Below, one piece after another: positions 35,372-46,531 of a stretch of DNA of 64,000 bases. Origin of the DNA: Kwoniella bestiolae CBS 10118 (Eukaryota > Basidiomycota > Tremellomycetes > Tremellales > Cryptococcaceae). Position 1 is the stretch's first letter, and each line of letters opens with the position of its first letter. The notes under the pieces were generated by a model. That model ran no database searches. It was not told the DNA's origin and saw only the letters and a list, made by a program, of their open reading frames with translations. The position numbers were made by a program, and so were the translations under genes. The stretch is from assembly GCF_000512585.2 (NCBI RefSeq), contig NC_089243.1:248001-312000 (forward strand), in the 5' to 3' direction.

Positions 35372-35553
35372 AATCAATACCTGGGAGTACTGATGAAAAC
35401 CATCCAATCATCGACCGCAGGCCTTCATGGGTACGATCACGGGTTCTAACGCAGACATCCAGTGTGATCGGCAAACGATCGAGGGACGATACTGACGAGA
35501 CCGTATTTAAGGATCGCGCCAAAAGGTCCTCGGGCCGCATGTTTCCAGATTGA
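35360..35553 (+). pseudogene. Displaced C-terminal tail of tandem gene 3
   Basis: An open stretch in a different frame directly after the gene-3 stop, ending at a TGA at 35553. Its last 35 residues are basic then hydrophobic (KRSRDD, FKDRAKRSSGRMFPD) and align by eye with the out-of-frame tail of gene 5 (KKRKAEEHD, SRLVQRVRTDGSSMPPF). It is probably the former C-terminus of gene 3. The Lys/Arg clusters resemble a nuclear localisation signal. Confidence 0.55.
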
Positions 35554-36528
35554 TCTTTCTTTGAACGCTATCTCAGAAAGGGGTTTCAGTTACATCAAGC
35601 TTGTGTATGGTGTGTGGCCCACTCGAGGGGTACGAATGGAAGGATGGTGCTAGGACATTTTCCTTGCATCTACTGCATTCATCTTTTCGTATCGTTTGAA
35701 TGCAGAAGGATCGTCAGTTGCGCCGCGAGGTGTCACAACGCGAAATGGTGACCAGCCCATTTCCGTGCAGCTCAGAGACACTGCTACTCGCAGTTGACTT
35801 TCAGGCTAACAAGGGTAATAGGTCCAGCGGTATACTCTGGATAAGACTCGTCGAAGTGCTTTTTGTCATTCAGACTGAGGTTCTGACAAAGGCGATCTCA
35901 ACCGAGAAGGTTTTTTGTGCACAATGCGGTCAAAGTCACGGATGGTTCGTCTCGGCCCAGTGAAGTCATGTAGACCGACCATACTTGCTGTCACAGTCTA
36001 GTGTCCGACCGCGCTCACCCTCAAACAAGCGTCATCGATCCTTTATTCTGTCTATATCTCCTGACGGAGGAAGTAATCGTGATGTGCTAGAGTAGTCAGG
36101 ATGACGTCTAACCTTTCATCAACAAGAGAAGAAAGGATCAACCTCGACTGTCACTGTCGATCGCCTTTCATTACAGCCATTTGTAGTCTTCCAAAACTTC
36201 GAATTGTCTTGCTCCCTCTCGACATAGGAACTACAACATGAAACAGTGAGTCCCATCGCGTCATTTCAGGGGCTGAGAACAATGACGTTTGCACTGCATC
36301 TTCCCCTCAATTCTTCTCAAAATGACGTGCTGAAACTTCTGCGACCCCATCAGATTGTAACCTTTGTTTGTCTCACAAAGAGAACCCCACCTCGAACCGA
36401 AAAAGTATATATACGCTTGGGAAGTCACAAGCTCCCCTGCACGTACAAGCATTTTTAGACTGATCGTATTGAGTTTCAACTCATTCAGCGCTTTTACAGT
36501 ACCGTACCCCATAAGTTCACCCCCAAAA
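35554..36528. other. Spacer between tandem genes 3 and 4
   Basis: Nearly 1 kb without a supported gene. A TATATATA element stands at 36406-36413 before gene 4. Short open frames at 35700-35963 and 36246-36458 show no family resemblance. Confidence 0.45.
36406..36413 (+). promoter_or_regulatory. TATA-like box of tandem gene 4
   Basis: TATATATA 123 bp upstream of the gene-4 ATG, at nearly the same distance as in gene 1. Confidence 0.5.
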
Positions 36529-37471
36529 ATGGACGACGGCGAATTGAAACAGAAGTGTGCTTCCTTGGATTCAGTAATTCAAGCAACAGCTTTGGAAATC
36601 GCTGAGGACTTCAGAACATGGATACGAGATTTAGTTAATCGCTGGATTGAGCAAGGTCAGCATCCACATCGTATCCTGACAGAATACATCTCGCTGACGT
36701 TAGTTTGCAGAGCCTGAAAGCTCCGTTGGCCAATATCTTACGTCTGGGAGAACTCTGTCGATCGAGCCTGAAAGACAAACGGTCAATCGATCAAGACTAT
36801 CGAAAAGCATTTGGAAATCAACAGGCGACCGCTCTGCTGTGTATTCCGACGCTTGGAAAGAAGTTGAACGAGCTGCCCGCGTTCGATCGAGCTTCGACTC
36901 GCGCGTCGATGCCATGAACGAAGGCATCGACTTATTCGCAGGGAATTTCACGAGAGCCTGCGAAAAGTTGAGTCCGAATCTCCTTGAAGATGAATTGGAT
37001 ACCTTCTTGGATCTTCAGAACGAGATCGTGAGCAGGGAAGGTGAACAATTATGGATTGCACGTGAACAGTGTGACAAACAATTCATTAAGGCTTTCAGTC
37101 ACTGGCTCTCTCACACGACAGGTCGCACCGAGCTGCTCTACGGGGATGTCGACCATAAGGCTATCATAGACTTGGGATCGGAGCCAGCTCCAGAGGTCGT
37201 GCGTACGATCCTTAGCAAAGCCACGGAGCTCAACAACTCAGGGCAATTCGACAGGCAACTAACTCAAGAAGAGAGTCACAAGATGGGAAGCATCCTAATG
37301 CTTGCTTGCGCTTTGAATGATGCCTCTGGAGATGTACACTCAACGAGAGAAATCCGCCAACTGGCCAAGAGACTTTTGCCGATGGAGACCCCCCAGGGAG
37401 AACATCCAGCCTCTGCAATTCCTTCGGTCACCCTAGGAGATGCATTGGGAACGGGGTTCTTGGTCGAGTAA
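36529..37471 (+). CDS. Tandem family gene 4, unknown function
   Basis: Two exons (36529-36655 and 36711-37471) give an intact 295-aa protein. Exon 1 (127 nt, phase-1 donor) encodes MDDGELKQKCASLDSVIQAT and a helix ending NRWIEQ. Exon 2 includes the family motif as DAWKEVERAARVRSSFD, followed by helical, acid-rich segments (LEDELDTFLDLQNEIVSREG, DKQFIKAFSHWLSHTTGRTE) and LGSEPAPEVVRTILSKATEL, which parallels LGVEPTANVLRAIFDLHADF of gene 5. Near the end GDVHSTREIRQLAKRL matches YGGTRHQEM of gene 5 and QGGTRYRDI of the dispersed copy, so that region is a second family landmark. Soluble, no known domain. Unlike genes 3 and 5, no basic tail is apparent. Confidence 0.7.
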
Positions 37472-37985
37472 AAGACTACTTTAGAGTAGTCTGGGCAGCT
37501 CTCTGCGCTTCCCCATTTCCATTCCGTGTTTCAGCGTTTTGAATGATCTTTCTTATGGTAGATTACCCATGTTCTTGGGATACTAAGACTCTGTTGATAT
37601 GCATCGTATCGCTTGTTCGAGGGATCATCTTGTCCAGCGTGTTTCATCTACCCGCTCTGGCAGAAAGCCTATCATGATGCTGCGAGAGAGGCAAACGATT
37701 TAGACGATGCTCATGTGTTCGCCCGTCAGGGATATAAGCAGTCACTTATCTTGCGGAAAGGAGTAATTCGCTACAAGGGTTGTTCATCCAGGAAAGGAGG
37801 ATTTCACCTTTAAGCTCGATAACCTCTGATGATGTCTTGAGAACACCGCCAACAACGGTTTGATTTCTCCTAGCTTCTGTCATAAGACACCCATCAGGGC
37901 ATTAATAGGTCAGTTGTTTGTTCAATACATGTTACTGATAGACCATAGCTCCTCGACTTTTTGCTGCTCACTTGTCGATACCCAG
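37472..37985. other. Spacer between tandem genes 4 and 5
   Basis: 514 bases with the gene-4 3' end and gene-5 promoter. No clear TATA box is seen here, unlike genes 1 and 4. Confidence 0.45.
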
Positions 37986-38928
37986 ATGGACCAACAAGAC
38001 ATTGTCTCAGATATTGGCTGCACAGAATTCACCTTGCCTCATGTGAGCGATCAGCTCTCATCCGAATTTGAGGATCATGTGCAATCTCAAATGCGAGAAT
38101 GGCCAAGTCGTGAGTGCCTGCTCCCAACAGTCTTCTGAGACATGACTCTGTTAAACTCGACTCAGACGCCAACGCCGATCCCTCGACGTTGATTGGTGCC
38201 CATACCAGATTACCCACGTCTATCACAACCAGCATCCGAGGCGCTGCCAATGAGCCAGCGGAAGCTTGGAACAGAGTGGTGAACGCTGCCAGCCGCTGCG
38301 TCAGAGACGGGATATTCAACGACAAAATCATAGAGCTCCGCAACAACGGTGAGACCGTCCGAGATAGGTAATCGTAATTCTCTAAGAAATCGTGGTATGT
38401 ATAGCAGAGAGAAAGAAAAAGAGGTAGATAATCTCAGACTTGCTCAAGCCAAGATGTCTCGATTTTGGATCGACTTTCATGGCGGACGAAGATGCGTTTG
38501 ATACGGAACTTGATAGCTGGCTGATCCAGACGTTTGAAAAGAAGGAGAAGGAGGTACGGTACGACCACAGAGGCGTGGCACCTTTGGGTGTTGAGCCAAC
38601 TGCCAATGTGCTACGGGCGATATTTGACTTGCACGCCGACTTCCAACTCAATCAGGGGAAAGACCCTTCCGACACACGAGCTCATTTGGAGAAAGAAAGT
38701 ATGGATCATGTCCTGGCCTTAGCTTGGGATCTGGATAAGGCATATGGAGGAACACGCCATCAGGAGATGGAACGGCCAGACCTCCATCACTGGGACCCAG
38801 AACACGATCAGCGCGTTTATGCCGACAGCACCGAGTCAGGGGATGAAGTGGATGCTATGGACATTGACACGTTCGAGGTTACGGTTTGTTCCAGAGGTGA
38901 CACTGGTAGCCAAAAAGCGCAAAGCTGA
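37986..38928 (+). CDS. Tandem family gene 5, unknown function, with displaced basic tail
   Basis: Three exons are proposed (37986-38109, 38166-38367, 38454-38928; 266 aa). Exon 1 (124 nt, phase-1 GTGAGT donor) begins MDQQDIVSDIGCTEFTLPHV. Exon 2 carries the family motif as EAWNRVVNAASRCVRDG. The second intron (86 nt, GTAATC donor, CCAAG acceptor) is the only option I found that keeps the frame, and its sites are modest. Exon 3 has LDSWLIQTFEKKEKEVRYDH, LGVEPTANVLRAIFDLHADF and YGGTRHQEM, matching gene 4. The proposed stop is at 38928, yet the next frame encodes VAKKRKAEEHDVCEDSRLVQ and RVRTDGSSMPPF, ending at 39003, which resembles the displaced tail of gene 3. Removing 19 nt near 38878 would join the two. 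A frameshift or sequencing error is likely. Confidence 0.6.
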
Positions 38929-39337
38929 AGAGCACGATGTATGCGAAGACTCAAGGTTAGTCCAAAGGGTCAGAACTGATGGCTCGAGCATGCCACCCTT
39001 CTGATGTGGCTGAAACGTAGCGACATTTAGCTCACATGCATTTTCTCCTGCTTATGGCTGGATACCAAGGCATCACGGACTTCGCAAAAAGCTTAATCAT
39101 ACATCGAACATAATTAACATTGTATAGACCCTACAAGAGAAACGCTACATAAGGAGAAGTGGGAGACGGACCCGATAGTACACCTCATCAGGGTGATTTA
39201 TGTTTTTCTTTGACTCTCGACTACGTTCACTTGAATATCTTCTTTCACATCTGCGGTACATCCACCCTCCTGGTCTAGTCCTCATATCTCCACCTCTGAA
39301 ATCATATGACCAGTTGCATCAATGGCAACGCTCCTGT
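38929..39337. other. Convergent intergenic region at right edge of the tandem family
   Basis: 409 bases between gene 5 and the convergent sugar transporter. Apart from the displaced tail of gene 5 (to 39003) nothing is seen. Confidence 0.45.
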
Positions 39338-41857
39338 CTAATGGAACCTCTCAACTTGTGTTCTCTCACCGGAGACCCCCTCAAGTTTATAGAGAGGTTC
39401 AAGTCTCGCGCTACTTTGGAAGAAGACGTATCGCTTGATGAACCATGGTAACCATGTTGACCACTGGTATCTGGCGAACATCGGTACGGGAACCGCGAAG
39501 ACATAATCAAGCTCTTCGAGCGTTCGACCACTAAATATGATAAATCAAAACAATCAGTAACTCATTGGCAAACGATGTCTAGGACAAGTGACTTACGCTG
39601 TCTCGGGTACGAAGAAGAAACACAATACCCATGCTAGGAGGTTGGTACCGGCGTAGAAGTAGAATGCACCGAATGGTCTCATAGCGGCAAGCATACTTGG
39701 GAAAGTGAGACCTGGAGGCATGATCATGTTAGCCAAACAGCTCGGGACAAAGACTATCATTGAACTCACCCAGAACAGCCGCCCACATGTTATTCTGTTG
39801 CACAGCCCAGGACATACCGATCTCTCTGTGAGTGAGAGGGTATGACTCGGCAGCGTACACGAAGGGGACCGGACCCATACCAGGCGAGTAGAATGCGGTG
39901 AAGAGGTAAATTGCCAGAGCCAAGACGGGTACTCTCGCTCCGTTTCCTTCATCCATGAAGAACATTGATCCAGCCCAGAAGAGGCAGACGGCCATGCATG
40001 GGAATGTGAAAAGTAACAGGTTTCGTCTACCGAAAGTATCGATCGTGTAGATGGCTGGAATGGCGAAGATGGTATTGACGAGACCGAATCCGAAGGAAGC
40101 CAAGAGACATTGTTTGGTGTTGTATCCTGCTTCGGAGAAGATGGTCGAAGAGTAGAAGGCTAAGCCGAACATGACTGGTCAGCAAACGTCTACTAATTGT
40201 GAGGAGAAGGGTACAGTCACTCACACATGATGTTGATACCACATAATTGTTGACTGATCATGATAGTCCATGAAGCAAGGTTCGCACGTCTGAGACGAGG
40301 TTTGACGAAGAGATCTTTGAATCTGGAAGCATAGGTGGTACCTTTGAAAGCTTCTCTCTCTTCCTCGAGTTGACAATGGGCGTAGAACTGAACATTGCCG
40401 AGTGATCAGTCAAGGTAATTCAGACAGATTGATATAGTTTGGCTCACCAAATCTCGGGCAACTTGAATTTCCGATTTTCGCAATCTCATGAGAGATTGGA
40501 AAGCTCCTCTATACCTATCCTTCTTCATGAGCCATCTGGGAGATTCGGGACAGAACCAAACTAGACACCCATCCAATCAGTTATGGATCCACTTACCAAA
40601 AAGGAGGCGGATTGACTCACTCAAAACAAGAAGAGGTACCGCAGGTACGAAGGCAGCGGCCAACTGGATTCTCCAAGCGTTGTCTCCGACTTGGTAGAAC
40701 ATCAAGTTGGAGCAGAAACCGAAGAAGATACCGAAAGCGACCCAAAGCTGGAAAGACATGACCAAAGCACCTCGAATAGCGGTAGGGGCACTGGAATTTC
40801 GCGAATAATCAGCATCGACTTCTCCGATGAGGGTGGAAAGAGAAAAGGGATATACGTACGTCTCAGCGGTCATAATGGGGATTGTGGTGATCTTCATACC
40901 CATACCGAAACCAAGGAGTACTCGACAGATGAAGAGCTCCCACCAGTTCTTGGTGAATGCTTGTCCGAGTACAGGGAAGACGCCTTTTTCCGATTGCAAT
41001 GATCAACAAGCTGGTCATTCTGCATTTTAAAGCTGGGCGTACTTACAGAAAAGACCAGTAACGAAGATAGTACCCCTTCTACCGATGTAGTGATTGATAG
41101 GATCGGTAAGCATCGCGGAGATAGCTCCAACAGTAATCGAAGGCGCGGCATTGACCATACCGACCAACCAAGTGTTGTTTTCGATACCGAATTCGACAGG
41201 GAAAGACAGGTTTGCACCATTTGCACCGGTGTTATCTGCAAGGTTATGCAGTCTTAATCAGCTTTGTACATGACTTTCGTATACTGCGATGGAAGGGTGA
41301 CTCACCCCAACCTTGAATGGCCGAACCGATCGAACAGACAATAACCAGGAAATACAGCGCTCGAGTCTGGTCCCATTTGTCTATCACCGCATTAGCTCAT
41401 GTCCGAATGTATTACCGACAGTTTGCAAGAATTACTCACTTGTTCGCTCCCTCCTGAGCCAGAACCTATCATCATCGGTCAATTCTTCGATCGTCTCGTA
41501 ATCGTCTGGTTTTTGCGATAACAGAGCGGCCCTGTGGAATAGATCCCGTTTATCGTCGAATCCCTTCTCCGTACAGAAGTTGTCGGCTCGGGCGAATAAC
41601 GCTGACTTCGATAGTCCGTGCAAAGGGTTTTGGATCCTGTGATCGTCGTAAGTACATGTGTAATAGTTATGCTAAGCATGGGCGGGAGGGGGGACTCACT
41701 TGGCAGATACATTTCGATTACGGGCTATAACGTGTTGTTGGTGGGATGCTTCGATATCCTCTATGTGACCTACATCGCTGAACTTCTCGGGTTTGGCATC
41801 CGCCCCTAGACGGTGGACGGACGAATCACTAGCAGCTGAGACGGGTGCTGCTGACAT
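39338..41857 (-). CDS. MFS sugar transporter (sugar:H+ symporter family)
   Basis: About nine exons on the minus strand encode a full sugar porter of roughly 560 aa. It starts MSAAPVSAASDSSVHRLGAD and has a long cytosolic N-terminus (LHGLSKSALFARADNFCTEK, ETIEELTDDDRFWLRRE). Sugar-porter landmarks follow: IQGWDNTGANGANLSFPVEF (helix 1 region), NHYIGRRGTIFVTGLF (GRR signature), CRVLLGFGMGMKITTIPIM, a helix-6 end with VWFCPESPRWLMKKDRY (PESPRWL signature), QQLCGINIM (QQxxGxN sugar contact), FGRRNLLLF, FVYAAESYPLTHREIGMSWA and VPETAGRTLEELDYVFAVPV (PETxGRTLEE). The last exon ends at RFH and a TAG at 39338. The substrate cannot be read, but the divergent transaldolase-family gene points to sugar or polyol metabolism. 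The neighbouring tandem family converges on it. Confidence 0.9.
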
Positions 41858-43326
41858 TGTGTGCGGGAGTCAAATCGATACAATAAGGAATACAGGTGTA
41901 AGTACAATATGGAAGATTGGGATGACTTGAAGAGAAGAGAAAGGAGGACGGGGATACCTTTCCCCTCGATCTCATCATCATGAATATATACGTTTTCGCG
42001 CTCGCTCGCCCTCCAAGACTCGAAATCTGGCGGAGGACGTAGCCGAACGTACCCGAACCAAACAAGGACCAAGCTGAAAGCGGACAATTTGCGGATTCTC
42101 GTCGAAATCCAAATGACCTTTTGTCTTTGTCCTCCCATCTTCGCCTTCGGAGTTGTTAAACGTCGACATGACCTGCTGTCGCGTGAGAGCAGAGATCGAA
42201 ATGTCTTGTGTATGAATATTCTGGATTTCATATTTCAAGTGTAGTGTATTTCGTTCCTGATCTAAAATGGATTTTGATGGATACCCCATGAGAGTCTCCA
42301 TGATGCCCCGCTGATTCTCCGGATCAAATCCAGGGTAAATTACACACGACGTCATACAAAGTGATCGGATCACTTTTCCCGAACGAGCGGAACATCAACT
42401 CACCGCTGGAATTGCCCAATTGCCCAATTGGAGAGTGGTACCGCAGCATGTAAGGGCATGAGAGGAGTTACTCTACTCGCATTTAGCTATGCTTTCAAGA
42501 GCGCTTATGAGTTCATATACATACACTAGAAACATGTTAGCCTTGTATGACGCCTCTGACGTTGGTGAGTCGCAGTAAGCATGAACGTCGGCTGAGAATA
42601 GGTCGAGTGCGGGTATAGATGGACACAGCAAGCCAACGATAAGTCGATTCCTGTCTTCGACCGAATGGAACCATCCTTTCACAAATGAACGAGCGGGATC
42701 ATTCGGAACTTGTATCTTGCTCGCATCGGGTCTGCGAGCGAGGAGAGAGAGGACATGATGGGTAGTCACATGAAAATCGTTGTTCTGCCTCTTGATTTCC
42801 TGCTTTTACGATTATTATTTGTCCTTGCTCTGCTCTGGTGCTCCGGTATTTGACGGTCCGGATTGTTTTGTAGCGTGGGGGATTCTCGGTGAGTTAGTGG
42901 AGAATTGTCTGGGTGATAAAGAAAGGCGGAGAATGAATGGGATTTAGGAATGGGTCCACAGCCGAACTACAGCCTCGAAGCCGACTCGGTCTTTGTACTG
43001 TGTCAGATGACCTTGCTACGCTGGGTGATAACAACGTGTATTATTAGTTTACCAGCATACGAGTACGATTGATCTCGAAAGGCTTAGGTAGTCTAGTGGT
43101 AGTAGTCTGGCGAATCGCTGAATTATCGGAGTGTCATCGCACTATGAATTGGATAACATGTAGCATGTAGCACATCTGTCGAAGTATGGTGGGAAGGGAA
43201 TAGTAGAGTATATAAAGGCTTTCTCTCCCCTTATGAGACTCTCAAACCTTCTTTCTTCATCAAATCCATCTACCCATCTATCTATCTATCTTACCAAGTA
43301 GAATTAAGTAAACCAACCTACACAAA
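41858..43326. promoter_or_regulatory. Shared divergent promoter region, sugar transporter and transaldolase
   Basis: A 1.47-kb region between divergent genes. A TATA box (TATATAAA, 43209-43216) lies 111 bp upstream of the transaldolase ATG and is followed by a pyrimidine-rich leader with a CTAT microsatellite (43270-43294). A minus-strand open stretch at 42473-42769 has no ATG and was not called. Coordinated control by a common sugar-responsive regulator is plausible. Confidence 0.5.
43209..43216 (+). promoter_or_regulatory. TATA box of transaldolase-family gene
   Basis: TATATAAA, 111 bp before the ATG at 43327, with a clean pyrimidine-rich leader between them. Confidence 0.6.
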
Positions 43327-44829
43327 ATGATCTCCAAACCCGAACCAACCTTACTCGAGCAAATCGAAGCTGCCGGGTGTCACGTCGACACCGACTCGAT
43401 GAACCCCGAAATCGCCAAAAACCTCCCCATCAAAGCTCACGATATGACCTCGAACCATTTGTTGGTAGATGAGCAGCTCCATAATCCCGAGAACAAGGAG
43501 TTGGTCGAGAGGACCATTAGGGAGTTGAAGGGTAAGAGTTGGTTGGAGGTGCACACTGTTCTTGTGAGTTTTGGTCTTTTCGAAATAGCTCATTACCACT
43601 ACACAGTATCTCAAAGCTCATTTCGTTTTTTAAGTTGCGGTGTGATAGCTGACCTTTGTCATGTTTGTGTACTGAAGTCCGTACGATTCGCCAAGAGAGT
43701 ACTTCCATACATCCAAGGAAGGGTTTTGGTCCAAGCTTCCCCTCGAAATGCCTACAACAGGGATGCCATCGAAGCTCATGTGAGGGCTTACGACAAGGTA
43801 TTCCAAGCTGAGGGTATCCCAAGGTAAGTCAGCCTCAACCCCAAGTGGTTCATCTGATATCGATACGGAACCATGTCTGACTATTTGTGTTCGACTTACA
43901 GAGAACGATTCATGGTCAAGGTCCCCTCCACTTCAGCAGGTGTCCAAGCAGCTGCTGTCCTCAATGCCGAGGGAATCAGAACCTTGGGTACTTCCTTGTT
44001 CTCCCTTCCTCAGGCTATCGCATGCTCCCAAGCTGGTATGCACTCTATCAGTCCATACTTCAATGGTGAGTTGGTCTCGGTCTTCCAAATATAACCAATA
44101 TAGATGCTAATTCCTCTTTTTGTGGTTGGTGTTCGTAGAGTGCCCTGCTCACGTCGACCCAACCATCTGGCCCGACGTGGAGGACGTAGCCACCCAACAT
44201 CCCATGGCTGCTCGAATGAGACATATTAGAGACACTTACGACCGACTCGCCAAGGAGACTGGCAAGACTCAACCTCTCATCAAGGCTGCGTCGTGAGTTG
44301 ATTTCTCCTCAATCCCTGAATCGTTACCTACGTCCGTTCGTTGATTTCGGAGAGAGACAAGAGCTGACTGTTACCTTATATCTGTTGCAGCTGCGTAACC
44401 GCCCGAGAATGCATGGCAATGCTCGAACTAGGTGCCGACTCCAACACCATCCTATCCGACCAGATGGAAGATCTCTGCTCGACCTCCAAGTTGCCCAAAT
44501 ACAAAAAGGGCGCAGAACACCAAGTGCGATTCAAGAACCAACTTAACAATACCGAGATCTACTGGGAAGCATGGAACAAGGTCGAACCTTCTGCGTCGGT
44601 CGAGCGATTGAAGGAGCTATCCACCAAGGACCCGCTCAGTAAGGTTATGCAGAAGGATTGGAAGATTGCGAGCACCGATGTTGATTATCTCGCTGACGGG
44701 GTGTTGGACAAGTATAACAAGGAGGATGAGATTACTGCGATTAGGTTGAAGGATGCGTTGGAGTTGTTTTATAATGGGGAGGAGAACTCTAGGAAGGAAA
44801 TTGAGAGGCTGCAAGCTCTTTACGCTTAG
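43327..44829 (+). CDS. Transaldolase-family protein
   Basis: Five exons (43327-43563, 43678-43823, 43902-44065, 44139-44292, 44391-44829) encode 379 aa. The class I aldolase barrel features are visible: GRVLVQASPRNAYNRDAIEA (beta strand with the transaldolase-type start of the active site), ERFMVKVPSTSAGVQAAAVL with the Schiff-base lysine in MVKVPST (KIPATxxG in classical transaldolases), NAEGIRTLGTSLFSLPQAIA (substrate-loop region, T-L-F/S pattern) and the SPYFNECPAHVDP segment. The C-terminal 60 residues are helical and Lys/Glu-rich. Transaldolases move a dihydroxyacetone unit between sugar phosphates in the cytosolic pentose-phosphate pathway. Sequence around the lysine diverges from canonical Tal1, so this may be a specialised paralogue with a different sugar phosphate. 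Divergent pairing with a sugar transporter supports a role in carbon use. Confidence 0.83.
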
Positions 44830-45235
44830 GTTGCATACACCTTTGCTAGATACGTTGGATGTAATTCGCTTGGTGGGTAGTAAAGAAGTAGAATGGACGT
44901 TTCGACATGTATATAGATAGAAATTGAATGAACAAGATGCAGTGCTGTAACTCATGATTGTCGGGACGAGTAACGATGGTGCTTCAATACAACCTACAAC
45001 CTGAAGACTGAAGATTAAAGGGGGCTTAATGTATTGATGAATGAATTTGCATTATACTGATACCGTTTCCATACATGACATACCACCTCTTACGACAACA
45101 CCTACACCGCCTACCACAACAAACCTGCACCATCTACAACCACTCATGCCATACTACACTGTACTATGCGTTTCGACCACAACACCCGTACCGTTTCTAT
45201 CGCAATATTACATTTCCGTGATGCGCGCAATTCTC
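44830..45235. other. Convergent intergenic region, transaldolase and MsrB
   Basis: 406 bases with two 3' UTRs; the stretch 45090-45190 is rich in ACC/ACAAC. No gene is supported. Confidence 0.5.
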
Positions 45236-46161
45236 CTACTCCTTCTTGAAGTTGAGTGAGATACCATTAACACAATGTCTACAATATCCAAGTCAGCTTC
45301 TCATCCCCAAGAGTTTGCAAGTGGCAGCTGACTCACCTCTCATCAATGGGATTACCGAAGTTCTCTCCCTTGAACACATGTCCTAAATGCCCACCACTAC
45401 GATAATGTCGATGTCAGCTAGAGTCTGCTGCTCGAAGAAGCGGTAGGGATCAGCTCACCAGTTGGCACAAACGATCTCGGTGCGGGTCATGAACATCGAT
45501 TTGTCCTCATGACGAACCACTGCTCCTGGGACGGTATCGTAGAATGCTGGCCAGCCGCATCCGGAGTTGCTGCGTGAGGCCAAACGAATCAGCTCAAACG
45601 ACCTTCAAGAGAAGATTACAAAAAGCACAGCTGATGGGTGGCAAATACTCACAATTTCGTCTTAGAGGTATATAAAGGCGCATCGCAGGCCGCACAGTCT
45701 ATACAATTACAAATTCCCATCGATCAGCTCGTGCAAGGCTAGAAGAAGGGGAAGAGAAGACATACGATAAACACCATCGTCCTTCTTCTTGTCATAAGCG
45801 TGCGAACCGGGTCGTTCAGTCCCCTTCTGCCTGATCACTCGGAACTGTGAATAAACCCTCGATTAGCTCGGAAATCCATCAATCAAGAGGATGCAGGTGT
45901 TGAGCTCACCTGCTCAGGAGACAAGACTGCATGCCACTCATCATCGCTCTTCTTGACTGGGTAATTATCAGATGGCATATTGGAATTACTACTAGATGAG
46001 AAAAGGGCAAAAGGTAATCCGAATCCTGATATTCTGGCGGTGGAAGGTATTCTGTTTCTGGCGGTGGCGATGGTCGATCTGACTAGGGTGGGTGAGATTA
46101 GAGGCATTAATAATGATATTGGGATGATGATCAGGGCTGTTATATATAGCAGACGGGACAT
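45236..46161 (-). CDS. Methionine-R-sulfoxide reductase (MsrB) with N-terminal hydrophobic segment
   Basis: Five or so small exons encode a complete MsrB, which reduces the R epimer of methionine sulfoxide in proteins. Visible landmarks are YPVKKSDDEWHAVLSPEQ, FRVIRQKGTERPGSHAYD, the zinc-binding CAACDAPLY and CANCGGHLG pairs, the core SGCGWPAFYDTVPGAVV, GHLGHVFKG and the catalytic cysteine in ERHCVNGISLNF. The ATG at 46161 gives MSRLLYITALIIIPISLLMP, a hydrophobic stretch of about 20 residues that could be a signal anchor or unusual targeting signal, followed by an Arg-containing segment (STIATARNRIPSTARISG) resembling a mitochondrial presequence. A second Met directly before the core (MPSDNYPVKK) would yield a cytosolic form, so dual localisation by alternative starts is plausible. 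It diverges from the arrestin-like gene. Confidence 0.92.
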
Positions 46162-46531
46162 ACGATTGAAAAAGATGGATGAATAATATACGCATGGATG
46201 CGATGCAAGCTCATTCACCGATTGCGAGAGTGTGTGTGATATCGAGAGTAGTCGAGGATGGAGAAGTGGAGGTAGGAGTGTACTTGTAGTGAGTGGAGCT
46301 GACGTAGTAGACTGACTATGTCACGTGATATTCCTATAACAACGCCAAGGGATCTCACGATCAGGGTATTAACCGGGTGAGTGGGTGGCAAATGCGAATG
46401 AGAATGAGATGGGATGCACATGAGAACAGTGATAACGATAACAACGATACGAGTAGTGGTAACAACAACAAGGTCATATCGTCGTTAATCGTCAGCATGA
46501 CATCCACTCGCACACGACTACATCATCCAAC
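46162..46531. promoter_or_regulatory. Divergent promoter region, MsrB and arrestin-like gene
   Basis: 370 bases between divergent genes, with AAC/ACA-rich sequence (46435-46475) just before the arrestin-like start. No specific element is assigned. Confidence 0.45.

Noticed and set aside
38876..38897. A 17-19 nt GT-AG intron in tandem gene 5
   Set aside because: Although GTTACGG...CCAGAG would restore the frame, it is far shorter than any intron here; a small insertion is more likely.
42473..42769. Minus-strand open frame upstream of the sugar transporter
   Set aside because: It has no ATG in a plausible place, no splice partner and no family resemblance.
43083..43110. tRNA-like A-box sequence (TAGTCTAGTGGTAG)
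   Set aside because: It resembles the D-arm of tRNA-Gly, but no B box (GGTTCGAATCC-like) or cloverleaf follows in the next 80 bases.
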